A stretch of 64,000 bases of DNA, taken from positions 22,523-86,522 of the forward strand of contig JALKBU010000096.1 in NCBI GenBank assembly GCA_023091735.1, read 5' to 3'. Positions within the stretch are counted from its first letter, which is position 1, and each line of letters begins with the position of its first letter. The notes beneath the pieces are model-generated. The model was not told the origin of the DNA, searched no databases, and saw only the letters and a list, made by a program, of their open reading frames with translations. Positions 1-10,070 of this stretch are shown in pieces. The stretch comes from Trichomonas tenax (lineage: Eukaryota; Parabasalia; Trichomonadida; Trichomonadidae). Position numbers and translations under genes: made by a program.

Positions 1-1672
1 AATTCAGGAATTGCTCAAAGGAATTCAAGACCTTGATCCTATTATTTCATTTTTAGTTACAAAACAAGCAAGGAAGACAACACCATCATTTCCATTGGAC
101 TGCATCCTGAAATTGATCAAAGTTTGCAAAATAATTGGCGGGTTAAAAGAAGCGCTTTCTAAAATGCAGAATAATCTAGCCCAAGGACTTCTTGGAGCAA
201 TTAATGAAAGCCACATTGAAAGAATTGCTGAAATTTTGTCTGATTTTGTTGATGACGATAATGACAGATACAAAACAGATTCAAGCAAATTCCTTTATTG
301 CATTGCTGAAGGAAAATTGGCACTTCTTGACATCACAAGAAAAACTTACGAAAGAACGCTCGAGCAAATATTCCATTTTCCTCAAGATATACAAGACAAA
401 TATGGAATCAAATGCCAAATCAAGTTCAACAAAACAAGAAGATTCCATATACAAATAAGAAAATCAGATGTTGTGAAGAAATCAAATTCAAGTGGCCCAA
501 TAGTCCTTTCTTCATCCAACAATGATGGACTGCCAAGCGAATTCATCTTTTCCACAAAGAGTGAAAACGTCATTTCATGCACAACTCAGGATTTGCTCAT
601 TCTCAATAAAGCGAACGAGAGTGCAGAATCAGATGCCATTGTTATTGCTCAGAAATTTGCGGAATCAAAGATTGATGCAATCAGATCATTCATTTCTAGC
701 ATCTACTCAGTAAGCGAGGTGATTGGATTTGTTGATACACTTCTTTCATTGTCGATCGTTTCAGGTGAAATGAAATCATTTTCAAGACCAAAGCTGAATT
801 CTAACTCTCTAAGCCTCTTGAATGCAAGACATCCAATACTGGAAAGATTGTACCAGAACAATATCGCAGATGATATATCGAAGCTAACTCTTGGAATCAA
901 TGCAAAAGCAGAATTCATTCCATCTTCGATTTCACTGACACCTGTCAAAAAGATGACAATACTAAGTGGAGTGAATGCAAGTGGAAAGAGCACTCTTCTA
1001 CAAACAGTTTGTCTTTGTACAATAATGTCTCAATGTGGATGCTTCGTTCCTTGCGATGAGATGAATATTCCAATCATTAAGTCTATCTTTGTCAAATGCA
1101 CATCGCCAGCTGATTATATCGAAAGTGGTACTTCATCATTCAAGCGAGAGATGATGGAATTGTCAAATATTGCGACACATTCTGATTCCAACTCATTGGT
1201 ATTAATCGATGAACCTTGTGCAAGCACAAGTTCAACTGATGGATCTGCTCTTGCATGGGTTCTATGTGAGAAACTCTTGATCAATAAATCGTTCTCGATA
1301 ATTTCGACGCATTTTCGAGAACTCGAGATGCTATCTCAAACATACAACAATGTCCAAACGAATCAAATGCAAGCTGAAGTCGGATCTGATGGAAGATTTA
1401 TCTATAGGTACAAAGTAGCTGATGGCTCTCTAAGCGAAAATGCTTACGGAATAAGATCTGCTGAAGGTATTCTTCCAGCTGACGTTATTTCTCATGCCAG
1501 ACTTATCTATGACAACATTGCAAAGCCAAGGACAACTGGTGCTATGACTCAAGGAAAGAATGCTGCTGCAACTTTGATTCAAAGGATCATGAATCTTAAA
1601 GACACAAGTCTCGACGATGATGGCCTGAGAGCATGCTTGATTTCCATGAAGAAGAGATGCTCAATCAAATAA
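1..1672 (+). CDS. MSH4: MutS homologue, MSH4-like (5'-truncated by window edge)
   Basis: C-terminal ~550 residues of a eukaryotic MutS-family ATPase. The frame is open to the window edge and the first in-frame start-like codon is only a TTG at 11, so the true start lies outside. Seen: a MutS core/lever region, then the ATPase domain with Walker A GVNASGKST (about residues 319-327 counted from base 11), the conserved IESGTSSFKREM stretch, Walker B LVLIDE (about 395-400), and STHF followed by an NVQTNQM segment. This order and wording fit MSH4 better than MSH2 or MSH5. No N-terminal mismatch-recognition domain is visible in the part present. MSH4 acts with MSH5 in meiotic crossover formation, which would imply meiotic machinery. 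Oddity: the usual ELGRGT after Walker B reads EPCAST. MSH5 or a divergent paralogue is the alternative. Confidence 0.8.
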   Translation, partial: IQELLKGIQDLDPIISFLVTKQARKTTPSFPLDCILKLIKVCKIIGGLKEALSKMQNNLAQGLLGAINESHIERIAEILSDFVDDDNDRYKTDSSKFLYCIAEGKLALLDITRKTYERTLEQIFHFPQDIQDKYGIKCQIKFNKTRRFHIQIRKSDVVKKSNSSGPIVLSSSNNDGLPSEFIFSTKSENVISCTTQDLLILNKANESAESDAIVIAQKFAESKIDAIRSFISSIYSVSEVIGFVDTLLSLSIVSGEMKSFSRPKLNSNSLSLLNARHPILERLYQNNIADDISKLTLGINAKAEFIPSSISLTPVKKMTILSGVNASGKSTLLQTVCLCTIMSQCGCFVPCDEMNIPIIKSIFVKCTSPADYIESGTSSFKREMMELSNIATHSDSNSLVLIDEPCASTSSTDGSALAWVLCEKLLINKSFSIISTHFRELEMLSQTYNNVQTNQMQAEVGSDGRFIYRYKVADGSLSENAYGIRSAEGILPADVISHARLIYDNIAKPRTTGAMTQGKNAAATLIQRIMNLKDTSLDDDGLRACLISMKKRCSIK

Positions 1673-1885
1673 CATTATTCTCGATTTTTATAATGTGATT
1701 TTGGTTTTAAATTATTTTTTTGGGTAATCTCAACAGCAAGTTATATAGTGTTTAAAGAACAATATGTTAAAGTTGAACTCTTATTGCTGCGACTGTTAAA
1801 TTTAACAGACCAAACAAACTTCAATAATTGAAAAAAATAATGATACTTTTTTGCAAAATTTGGCAAAAAGTGATATTTTTTTACA

Positions 1886-3790
1886 ATGATTCTGTTTTTA
1901 GTTTTCTTAGAACTTAACGAACAAATTCCAATAGAAAACGCAGCATCAACCCAATTTATACCCGTTCCCGATCCTCAAACAGAGTCAGTACCCAATGAAA
2001 AACAATTTTCTAGACTTTATGATTCGATTCCAAATAAAATTAAATCGGAATTAGGCCTTAAGAAAGTCGAAGAAATCAATAATCTCTTCAATATGTCACA
2101 TAAATCCCGATTTGGAAAATTAATGAATCGAATTCATGAACAATATAACATTAAAAACGACAAATATCAAATCTCAATGGAAGAGATTACAACTATGGCG
2201 CTCGAAATTTTTCAGCAAATACCTAAACTTAATAAAATCGATCAATTATTACTTATTCGCGACATCGTTAACGAAATAATGAATCTTTTCGATGAACCAG
2301 AACAAAAAGCGTTTTATGATGAAAATTTGTTCAGTAAAACATCAAGAAGATCTTTAGATTTTATTGATGATTTAAATGACGGTTTACTTTCTGGTTGCCA
2401 GAACACTGGACCAGAACACCCATCAAATATTGATATGGGCACATTTATGACGATTAGTAAAACAATGGTTGAATTTGCATTACGTTTTACAAGTGTTGGA
2501 AATGTAACTCAAGCATTGGATAACCACTACAAATCTAAATTCGGACGAGCAATTAGCAGAATTCATTCCATCAATGAAACAATTCTAAATTTGAGTCAAG
2601 TGGAAGTTTTGGATATTATCGAAGAAGTTGTTGAATTCAGTGTCATGAAGTATTCTCAAAAGGTCATTGTTATTCGTGACTATTCCAGCGCGATTTTGGA
2701 GCTCTTTAATATTAAAAGCGAGAACCCAATTAAAGATGTCATAGATTTATTTAAGTTCAATTATACTAACAAATACACTCAAGCAAAAGACTATACTTCT
2801 AACATCAACTTCACAGATAAATACAATCAAGCCAAAGAATATATTGCCAATATTAATTTCACTGATAAATACACCCAAGCAATCGATTACGCTTCGAGTA
2901 TCAATATCACCGAAAAATACAATCAAGCAATAGAGTATGCTTCAAATATTAGCATTACAGAAAAATATAACCAAGCAAAAAAATACGCATCAAGTATCAA
3001 TGTCACTGACAAATATAATCAAGCGAAAGAATACATCAATTCAACACGTGGTATGATTTATGATTTGCCAACTGAAGAATCAAAATTATTCCATTATTTA
3101 AGAATCAACTCATATATAATGCAAAGAATCCTCCACATTATTATTTACAAACTGAAGTTCAAATTTGGTGTCAAGAAATATGATAATGTTCTTAGGTTAT
3201 TGCTAATCACACGCAAATCAAAATTTGGTCAATTGATGGATAAGAATCAAAGAAATTCAGCGTGTGAACTTCAAATAACACCTGATGAAGCATTAGAATG
3301 CTTAGAAGAGTTTGTTCAATTCTTTGGAAAAATGAGCCCTGATAGCAGAATGGTTTTACTCAGAGACGTCGCAATATGTTTATTCAGATCTTTTATAGGT
3401 TGGAATCAACAAAAGGAAGAGTCAGATGGAATGTTTTATAATATGAACATCAGCGGATTAATACAATCAGGCAAAGAATATTATAACAATTTCAATATTG
3501 CAGATACATATCAGAAATCAAAAGAATATGTGCAAGGTATCGATCTCGCTGACAAAGTCGAAAAAGCAAAAGAATATGTTAAGAATATAAATGTCGAAGA
3601 AAAGTATGAAAAAGCGAAAGAATATGTTGAGAGTTTAAACGTTGGTGAAAAATATGAAAAAGCAAAAGAATATGTTAAGAATATAAATGTCGAAGAAAAA
3701 TATAAAAAAGCAAAAGAATATGTTAAGAATATAAATGTCGGTGAAAAGTCTGAAAAAGCAAAGAAGTATTTCTCAAGATGGATTCAATAA
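1886..3790 (+). CDS. Repeat-rich protein of unknown function with two arrays of 16-residue repeats
   Basis: 634 residues, not recognised. The N-terminus MILFLVFLEL is hydrophobic and could be a short signal or anchor. Three related ~60-residue helical modules begin near residues 74, 217 and 445, each opening with S(R/K)FG and containing a conserved IRD/LRD segment. Two tandem arrays alternate with them. Residues 292-387 hold six copies of a 16-residue unit of the type NFTDKYNQAKEYIANI, rich in N-x-S/T sites. Residues 537-632 hold six more of the type NVEEKYEKAKEYVKNI, ending two residues before the stop. Both arrays should form charged amphipathic helices. The ATG at 1886 is preceded by a T-rich tract. 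Likely lineage-specific; function unknown. Confidence 0.75.
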   Translation: MILFLVFLELNEQIPIENAASTQFIPVPDPQTESVPNEKQFSRLYDSIPNKIKSELGLKKVEEINNLFNMSHKSRFGKLMNRIHEQYNIKNDKYQISMEEITTMALEIFQQIPKLNKIDQLLLIRDIVNEIMNLFDEPEQKAFYDENLFSKTSRRSLDFIDDLNDGLLSGCQNTGPEHPSNIDMGTFMTISKTMVEFALRFTSVGNVTQALDNHYKSKFGRAISRIHSINETILNLSQVEVLDIIEEVVEFSVMKYSQKVIVIRDYSSAILELFNIKSENPIKDVIDLFKFNYTNKYTQAKDYTSNINFTDKYNQAKEYIANINFTDKYTQAIDYASSINITEKYNQAIEYASNISITEKYNQAKKYASSINVTDKYNQAKEYINSTRGMIYDLPTEESKLFHYLRINSYIMQRILHIIIYKLKFKFGVKKYDNVLRLLLITRKSKFGQLMDKNQRNSACELQITPDEALECLEEFVQFFGKMSPDSRMVLLRDVAICLFRSFIGWNQQKEESDGMFYNMNISGLIQSGKEYYNNFNIADTYQKSKEYVQGIDLADKVEKAKEYVKNINVEEKYEKAKEYVESLNVGEKYEKAKEYVKNINVEEKYKKAKEYVKNINVGEKSEKAKKYFSRWIQ

Positions 3791-3975
3791 TACTCAAGAT
3801 TTCATTATTTCAGCAACATATATAATATGTCATTTTATGTTATATGTTATATTATGATTTATATTAAGAAAGTGTAAACACATTTTTACATTGAAACTAA
3901 TGGATAAACAAAAATAAGAGTTTTGTACTTAAATAAATCTATGCAATATTATGTATTACATAACCTAATATCATT

Positions 3976-5029
3976 TTATATTGAAATTATTGTTATTCTT
4001 ATGTGGCCACTTCCATTATGGTCATATTCTTTCCCTCCAAACGGAGAAGGCATTTCTTCATTTCCGGCATATAAAGTCACATTAGTAAAAATCAGCCCAC
4101 TACTATGATACGAATTATCTTTCATTATATAGTTGTTAGCTGAAACAGATCTTTCATCAATAGCATAAAATCCATCATATCCAGATACATATGATGAACC
4201 ACCAGCTCCGGATAAAATCTGCCCATTGCCATCACTTCCTGGGCCACCTCCAAAATATCCACATCCACCCCCTGGCGATAGTTGAATTCTTGTGCTCGCG
4301 TCAACTCCTCTTCCAAATATGCCGGATGTTCCTTGTACATCACCTACAGCATGATGCCCCAATGATCCAAATCCACCTCTTTTGATCTGACCTCCTTCAG
4401 AGATGTTTATTGTTTGTACATACTGAATCCCAGAGAGTCCACCCTGAGATCCATTTCCTCCAATTAATATTCCAGCATCTCCTCCTGGAGGACAGTATCC
4501 TTTTCAGTATCCTGAACTTCCACCAGAACCTGTAACAATGATTCTCGATTTAAGCGAATCAAATGAATTCCCTGAAACCAATCGAATATATGTACAGCCG
4601 CCTCCACTTCCAGAATTTATATCACCTGCAGCACCTCCTCCATTGAATGGCCTTGAAGATGTACTAGTTAATCCATGGTGACCAATGTACAAATAAATTA
4701 ATTGTAATTTATTAATTTTGATATACCCTGAAACATAGGCTCCTTTGCCGCCTATGGATGAGGATAAATTTATAAATAAATATTGTTCAGGTTGAAGTGC
4801 TAACTCAATTGGACTACAGGTGTTATCATCCACAATGCATGTATTGCTATATCGTGTAGAAATCATTCATAGTGCGCATCCATGAAATATGAAACATCAC
4901 TTTAAAAACAGGAATATTTTGAAACAGCTCATTTAAAAATTCTATGAGATTGTTTAAAAATTTTGATAATAAAAAAATCAAATTCATGAACTCTGCATTT
5001 CTGATCAAATTTGAAGGACAAAATTTCAT
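3976..5029 (-). pseudogene. Decayed glycine-rich surface-type protein gene
   Basis: On the minus strand a glycine-rich protein reads in one frame from 4866 to 3976, interrupted by a TGA at 4504-4506. Before the stop is a segment with AYVSGYIK, GGGAAGDIN and GSGGG. After it comes YCPPGGDAGILIGG and more GGG-rich sequence ending SGHIRITI. The stop lies inside a 12-bp direct duplication (GGATACTGAAAA followed by GGATACTG), so one small insertion may explain it. Upstream, 5029-4847 encodes 60 residues in a different frame (MKFCPSNLIRNAEF onward) that look like the natural N-terminal part, implying a frameshift near 4850. The pattern resembles glycine-rich lectin-like or ALK-type extracellular domains that trichomonads carry in many copies; that family assignment is inference. 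Confidence 0.6.
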
Positions 5030-5400
5030 TTGTTACTTGCTCGGTCCATAAAGCTTTCGTTTATACAATGAAAGAACTTTTTGAGCTAATTAAGAGAATT
5101 ATATGTTATTTTCCGAGACATAGAACTTCAATCGAAAAAATAGTTATGCGGTTTTAAATACACTAAAGCTTTTGTTAGTACAACTATTATAATATTACCT
5201 ATATTCTATTACAATGAATCAAATTGTTTAATCATGATGACTTGAGGCACGCCTGATTTTTTTTCCTATATCTCCCTTAAAATCATGAAGATTCTTTTTT
5301 GTGTGGCTTAATTTGATAAGTTTATTAAATTGAGAAGAATAACACACAGAGCTTATGTGTGAACACTTGGAATACTTTTTTTTTTTTAAAAAAAAAAAAA

Positions 5401-5690
5401 AAGCATATTTGTGATTAGATTTAACTATTTAACTATTTATCATCGACAATAACATATTTTACGTTAAAAAATGCTATACAATGGGAATATATTATAATGA
5501 GTAAAGCACATCATGGCAAATCAATGTTTTTGATGCAAGATATATCTAATATTTTAATGAAATATAGACTTTTTTAGCTAATTCTTTAATATATCATGCA
5601 CAACATGATTTTGTACATTATGTTTCAATAACTTATCAAAAAGTTAATCCTGTGAGTTAAAAAACGAGTTTCGCCGACTTTGTCTATCAA
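5401..5690 (+). repeat. Dispersed repeat, inverted partner of 40731-41013
   Basis: Read on the plus strand, this stretch matches the reverse complement of 40731-41013 along nearly its whole length with scattered substitutions and small gaps. Shared blocks include the cytosine-poor segment around ATGCAAGATATATCTAATAT and the AACGAGTTTCGCCGACTTTG end. Neither copy encodes protein. It is an unclassified repeat. Confidence 0.75.
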
Positions 5691-6049
5691 CTTTAGATAA
5701 GCAGATTTCAAATATAACGTACAACTGAGTAATTTTCAAATAAATTATACAATTGAACTTACTACACTAAGCAAGTTCAATGCTATCATTTCCATTTTCC
5801 AAATTTGCTTGTATCTAAAAATGCTCAGTTAGTTTTATAATTATAAAATATTGCAAAAACTCAAGAATTTACGAATAACGTTACGATTTACGCATGTCGA
5901 AAAAGCGGTGATGTGTGTGAAAGCGATTACAATTTTAAATCAGTCATTTGATCCTAATTTAAATATGGATCTGAATGGAATAGTTTAAGGGGAATCACAA
6001 CATTTCTGTGAAAAATGTACGTTAGTTTTTAATTTCCATACTTTCAATG

Positions 6050-6980
6050 ATTTTTAGAGTTATCAATGGAGATATCCCTCTAATCAATGTCACGCTAGTG
6101 TTTTGTCGTTCAAGGATGTACAAATTCTTCAATTTTCTTGCAATGCAATCACACACAAAGCATCAGCGGTGAACAAGCCAGAAATTCGAAGCTGCACTTC
6201 GCGCCATATGGTTGTTGACTGTTGATGCTATCGAGGCTCGATCAGATTTAAATTACTCGGCTTCCATTTACAAATTTACATTTTCTACGACTATCTGGAA
6301 TTTTCTGGGACACCAGATGAAGCGGCAACTTTGTAGAATCGTAGAAAATGCGACAAATCGAAATCTTTCACTTTTCGATCTCCATTTACTGCTTTAGCGG
6401 TCTAATAGCATGACAAACAGATAATCCATGGACATCAGTTTGCTATTCTATTAGATAAATGAAGCTATCTACGATCTCTAATTATCCGTTATTAAATCTC
6501 ATCGAAAACGATCAATTTCTGGTACAAATTCTCCAGATATTCACAATTCTGGAGAGGTTGTGCTATAAATTACTCGTTTTTGATGGTATTTTATTTTTTT
6601 ATGAAAATTATCGACTTCTGATAATTGAAAAGATGATATTTCATTAAACAACATTTACATAATCAAAATATGCTCTAATTGATTACATATTGCTTTAATA
6701 TTTATTGAAGATTATAATATCTTTGGAAATGAAGTTTTTCTAGTTCATTTCCTACAATATACCGATGTTTCGGATGAAGTGAAGTAGAAACACATTATTT
6801 TCAAAGATATTTGTTCTTAATTTCAAGTATTATGAATCAAATTTATAGCATTTTCTTGGTTCAGATTCGAATGCACTTGCAGCTGAGCTACTGTAAACAA
6901 CGTTTTCATAAAAAACATTACTTTTTCTTCATTCTGTTGGATTTTAGCGGAATCAGTAGATTTAGATCCAGTATTTCCGA
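6050..6980 (-). repeat. Multi-hairpin dispersed repeat, copy A
   Basis: The reverse complement aligns in order with 50860-51805 (copy C), and the plus strand aligns with 47670-48570 (copy B). Conserved landmarks are TCTGTTTGTCATG, the TTCTACGA...TCGTAGAA hairpin (6284-6346), GACTGTTGATGC and ACGATCAATTTCTGG. Sequence between the hairpin arms varies more than the arms. No open frame is conserved across copies, so it is probably non-coding: a MITE-like element or a structured RNA. Confidence 0.7.
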
Positions 6981-8005
6981 GTAAATACAAAAGTTAACCA
7001 CTTGGATTGAAGTATAGCTGTTTTTACTTATTTTTTAAGATTGATTTTCCAGATTGACTTTTTAAAGTGTGCATAATACCTCTAATAGCGCAATATCACC
7101 AATGAATATACAAAGCAAATAGTTATTAAGTGTAAAAAGCACACAGACACTTCTATGTCGTGAGAAATTGACATAATGTTAATTTATATCCGAAACATTG
7201 ATGACGTTGCATTCGATGCAGAAAGGTGTTCTATGTATCAAGTATTATATTATCACATGTATCACTAGGATAATATGTATTGTTACCTAATGGAAATCTA
7301 ATTAAACATAGGTTTAGGCCTGTAGATTCAGTTTAATGTTCTCATTCTTCTTGCCATTTTATATAAAAAGTTTAATTTTTATTTGAATATGGAGCGTTTA
7401 GAAATACAACACAAGCACAATTCGAACATACAGGATATAGAAATAATGATTATATGTTAAATCAAGTCATATCACAGCTTTAGATTCTAGACTTCAATCA
7501 AATCACTTAAAGCATATGACATTTCATCCAATTCCTAGACTATAAATCACATCCACATATACGCATATATAATATGCTAATTATATTTGCATTTTACTAA
7601 ATAATGAATCAATAAATAAATTATATCCTTCTCACTTATTTTAAAGTCATCTATCTCTTTTGATTATGTTTATAAATATGATGTACACAATTATATACTA
7701 TTCAGAATCTCAATATATCTTCTATGCAATCATTTGATAATTGTCATTAAACTCGACTTGATTTGTTAATGAAGAACACAGTGAACAACAATAACTACAT
7801 TTGTAAGCTAGCTAATCACCTATTTATACATCCAAATCACAAGATTCTAGCTAGATATTTTTCAATAACCATAATAAAAATATACAATTGATACTCATAT
7901 TCAAATATGTTGTGCTCTATCAGTATGGCTATGAGGTAGTTGCATTCATCAAACCATAACACAAACTTTTTTCGATAATTTTGATCATTTTTCGTTTAAG
8001 GTTCT

Positions 8006-8316
8006 CTATCGTAATAAAATCCGCACTTTTCGCGACGATAGAAAAAAAATCCGGCGTGCCTCTTTTCACCACATAAATAGCGTTAATTTGGGTCTGAAAA
8101 TGATGACTTTGTAAAGTGGATATGTCAAAAGTAATTGAGATGAAAATGCGGTTTTGGCTAGGTGCTTTGACACATAAAATCGTCATATTGGCAAAAAGAT
8201 TGAGAGTATTTTGCGGTTTTGTTATGAAAAAAAACAGAATTTGACATTGTAAAGTCAGATTGTGAAGGAATATTGAGGGTAAATAGCGGTTTTGGTTAGG
8301 TGTATTACTATCGTCC
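8006..8316 (+). promoter_or_regulatory. Putative promoter region of the eL8 gene
   Basis: Upstream of the eL8 ATG (8344) are two near-identical 17-bp boxes, GCGGTTTTGGCTAGGTG at 8148-8164 and GCGGTTTTGGTTAGGTG at 8286-8302, plus a partial GCGGTTTT at 8213-8220. CTATCGT (8006-8012) and its inverse ACGATAG (8035-8041) flank a short spacer, and TATCGTCC lies at 8309-8316. TAACGATA/TATCGTC-like sequences are, as I recall, the Myb-responsive elements described in Trichomonas vaginalis. Their role here is inferred. Confidence 0.45.
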
Positions 8317-8343
8317 TTGCCACTGGCTCGACCTTTTTGAATT

Positions 8344-9078
8344 ATGGCTCGCAAGGCTATACGTTCCGCCCCAGAGAAAGTCATCGAGGACAAGGACATC
8401 GTCAAGCAGGAGTTCCTCTTTGCTGAGGAAGCTGCCCCAGTTGCTGCTGACAAGACAGCCAACGTCCAGTTCCCGAAGTACGTCCAACTCCAGCGCCAAC
8501 GCCGCATCCTCATGAAGCGCCTGAAGGTCCCACCCCCGGTGAACCACTTCAACCACACACTCGACAAGGCTGCCGCTGTCCAGGTATTCAAGTTCCTCGA
8601 GAAGTACAGACCAGAGACAAAGGCTGAGAAGAAGCTCCGCAACAAGGAGGACGCTGAGAAGGCCAAGAAGGACCTTAAGGTTGCTGGCTCTGGCAACAAG
8701 AAGGCACTCGTCCAGGGTGTTAAGAACGTCACAGCTGCCATCGAATCCAAGAAGGCTCAGCTCGTCATCATCGCTCACGATGTCGACCCAATCGAACTCG
8801 TCATCTGGATGCCAGCTCTCTGCCGCAACCTCGAAATCCCATACTGCATTGTCAAGAGCAAGTCCCGCCTCGGCCAGATTGTTGGCATGAAGACATGCTC
8901 CTGCGTTGCTCTCTCCGAAGTCAAGCCAGAAGACCGCGCCGCCTTCTCCAAGATCATCGACACAGTCAACTCCGGCTTCCTTGCTCATTACAAGGAGGAG
9001 ATGCACCAGTGGGGTGGTGGTGAGCTCTCTGAGAAGACAATCGAGAAGCTCCGTGCTCAGGGCAAGCTCCATGAGTAA
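8344..9078 (+). CDS. RPL7A: 60S ribosomal protein eL8 (L7a)
   Basis: 244 residues, typical eukaryotic eL8 length. The N-terminal part is basic, with PKYVQLQRQRRILMKRLKVPP around residues 44-65. The L7Ae/L30e/S12e-type RNA-binding domain follows, with GVKNVTAAIESKKAQLVIIAHDVDP-type sequence, CRNLEIPYCIVKSKSRLGQIVG and CSCVAL. The protein is a structural component of the large subunit and contacts rRNA. Codon use is strongly C-ending and GC-rich compared with neighbours, as expected for a highly expressed gene; this also creates long antisense open frames. The stop is TAA followed by A, fitting the trichomonad habit of overlapping stop and poly(A) signal (UAAA). No intron. Confidence 0.95.
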   Translation: MARKAIRSAPEKVIEDKDIVKQEFLFAEEAAPVAADKTANVQFPKYVQLQRQRRILMKRLKVPPPVNHFNHTLDKAAAVQVFKFLEKYRPETKAEKKLRNKEDAEKAKKDLKVAGSGNKKALVQGVKNVTAAIESKKAQLVIIAHDVDPIELVIWMPALCRNLEIPYCIVKSKSRLGQIVGMKTCSCVALSEVKPEDRAAFSKIIDTVNSGFLAHYKEEMHQWGGGELSEKTIEKLRAQGKLHE

Positions 9079-9606
9079 ATCAAATTCATAATATGACGAT
9101 TTATAAAGTATTTATTACATTCTCTTTAAATACTTGTTTCTTTTTAATCTTTCTCAGCTCTTTAAAAATATTAATTTTGATAACACCAAGAAGCCTTTGA
9201 GCTCATATGTGCATTATAATACTCTTCAGCCCAAAGACTGATTTTATTAATGACAGTTGATAGAAGATAATATTATAAATTATCTCGTCATTTTGTTCTT
9301 TAAAATATGGTAACTCCGCTTTAGATTGATAACATGAAATGCTTTAGTCTCCATTAAGTATAAAACTTAAAAGATAATAATTATTATTCACTATTTGATA
9401 GAATTGCAATGATTTCAAAACTATAATGTAAAAGTAATGGCAATTCTAATGGCATTAAGCGTAATCTATTAGGCTTTAAATACAAAACAAATAAACAAAA
9501 AACATAAAAGAAGGAAATTAATTGCTTAGCAACCAGAGCAACTATAATGGTACTGGTGCAGAGCGTGATTTCGAATAAATACAAATTTTGAATTTAAATT
9601 ATTTGA
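9079..9606. other. Intergenic, nothing recognised
   Basis: AT-rich spacer between eL8 and the convergent small gene. No conserved frame, RNA gene or strong repeat was seen. Confidence 0.5.
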
Positions 9607-9942
9607 TTATTCGATCGAATTTTCTTGCACAATCCTATCTAAGTTTGAGATTTCGACAACAAGTTGTGCTTTCTTTTCTTCGAGTAATTCAAGTAATCTT
9701 GAACGAATTTTGTTCTTTTCTTCTGGTGTTAAACTTGCCCATTCTTTGGCTGTTCGAGGAATATTTGCGTATTTGTTATTTGGGCCGGTCGTTAAGAAGT
9801 TATTGTCTGATTTCAAAAGCAAATCTTCGAAATCGTCGAGTGATTGGTTCTTTCCGTTACGTTTTCCGAGAAGAAGTTCTTCGAGTTCGGCAAAAATGTC
9901 CTCAATGAGCTCTTGTCGGTCAATTACTTGTTGAATATTCAT
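9607..9942 (-). CDS. Small acidic helical protein, function unknown
   Basis: 111 residues from an ATG at 9942. Charged and leucine-rich: an N-terminal helix (RQELIEDIFAELEELLLG) and a C-terminal predicted coiled coil (EEKNKIRSRLLELLEEKKAQ) separated by a polar segment with PRTAKEWASLTPEEK. No signal peptide or membrane segment. I do not recognise the family. The even composition and lack of stops favour a real gene. It is convergent with eL8. Confidence 0.6.
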   Translation of the reverse strand: MNIQQVIDRQELIEDIFAELEELLLGKRNGKNQSLDDFEDLLLKSDNNFLTTGPNNKYANIPRTAKEWASLTPEEKNKIRSRLLELLEEKKAQLVVEISNLDRIVQENSIE

Positions 9943-10070
9943 CCAAAATATAAAATTGTCATGTAAGAAGTTTATATGGCAGAAATTTATTTATAAACGG
10001 CAAAAGATTTATTTCATCAACAAAGAAATGGATTTAAGAGCATAGGAATTAATATTCTTATAGAAAAGCA

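Larger units (their letters stand above)
5030..8005. other. Gene-poor region with dispersed repeats
   Basis: About 3 kb with no credible gene. It contains an inverted partner of 40731-41013 (5401-5690), one copy of the ~0.9-kb multi-hairpin repeat (6050-6980), a T/A homopolymer palindrome near 5378-5402, and a GAGGCACGCC motif at 5244-5264. That motif recurs inverted, with one mismatch, upstream of the eL8 gene (8042-8062). Short open frames in this stretch have no recognisable composition. Confidence 0.6.

Noticed and set aside
5336..5350. AATAACACACAG, similar to the trichomonad intron 3' end ACTAACACACAG
   Set aside because: No 5' splice motif or flanking coding sequence nearby; no gene spans it.
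8308..9072. Long antisense open frame (254 codons) opposite eL8
   Set aside because: It is a shadow caused by strong C-ending codon bias of the eL8 gene; composition (leucine/glutamate runs) is that of an antisense frame.
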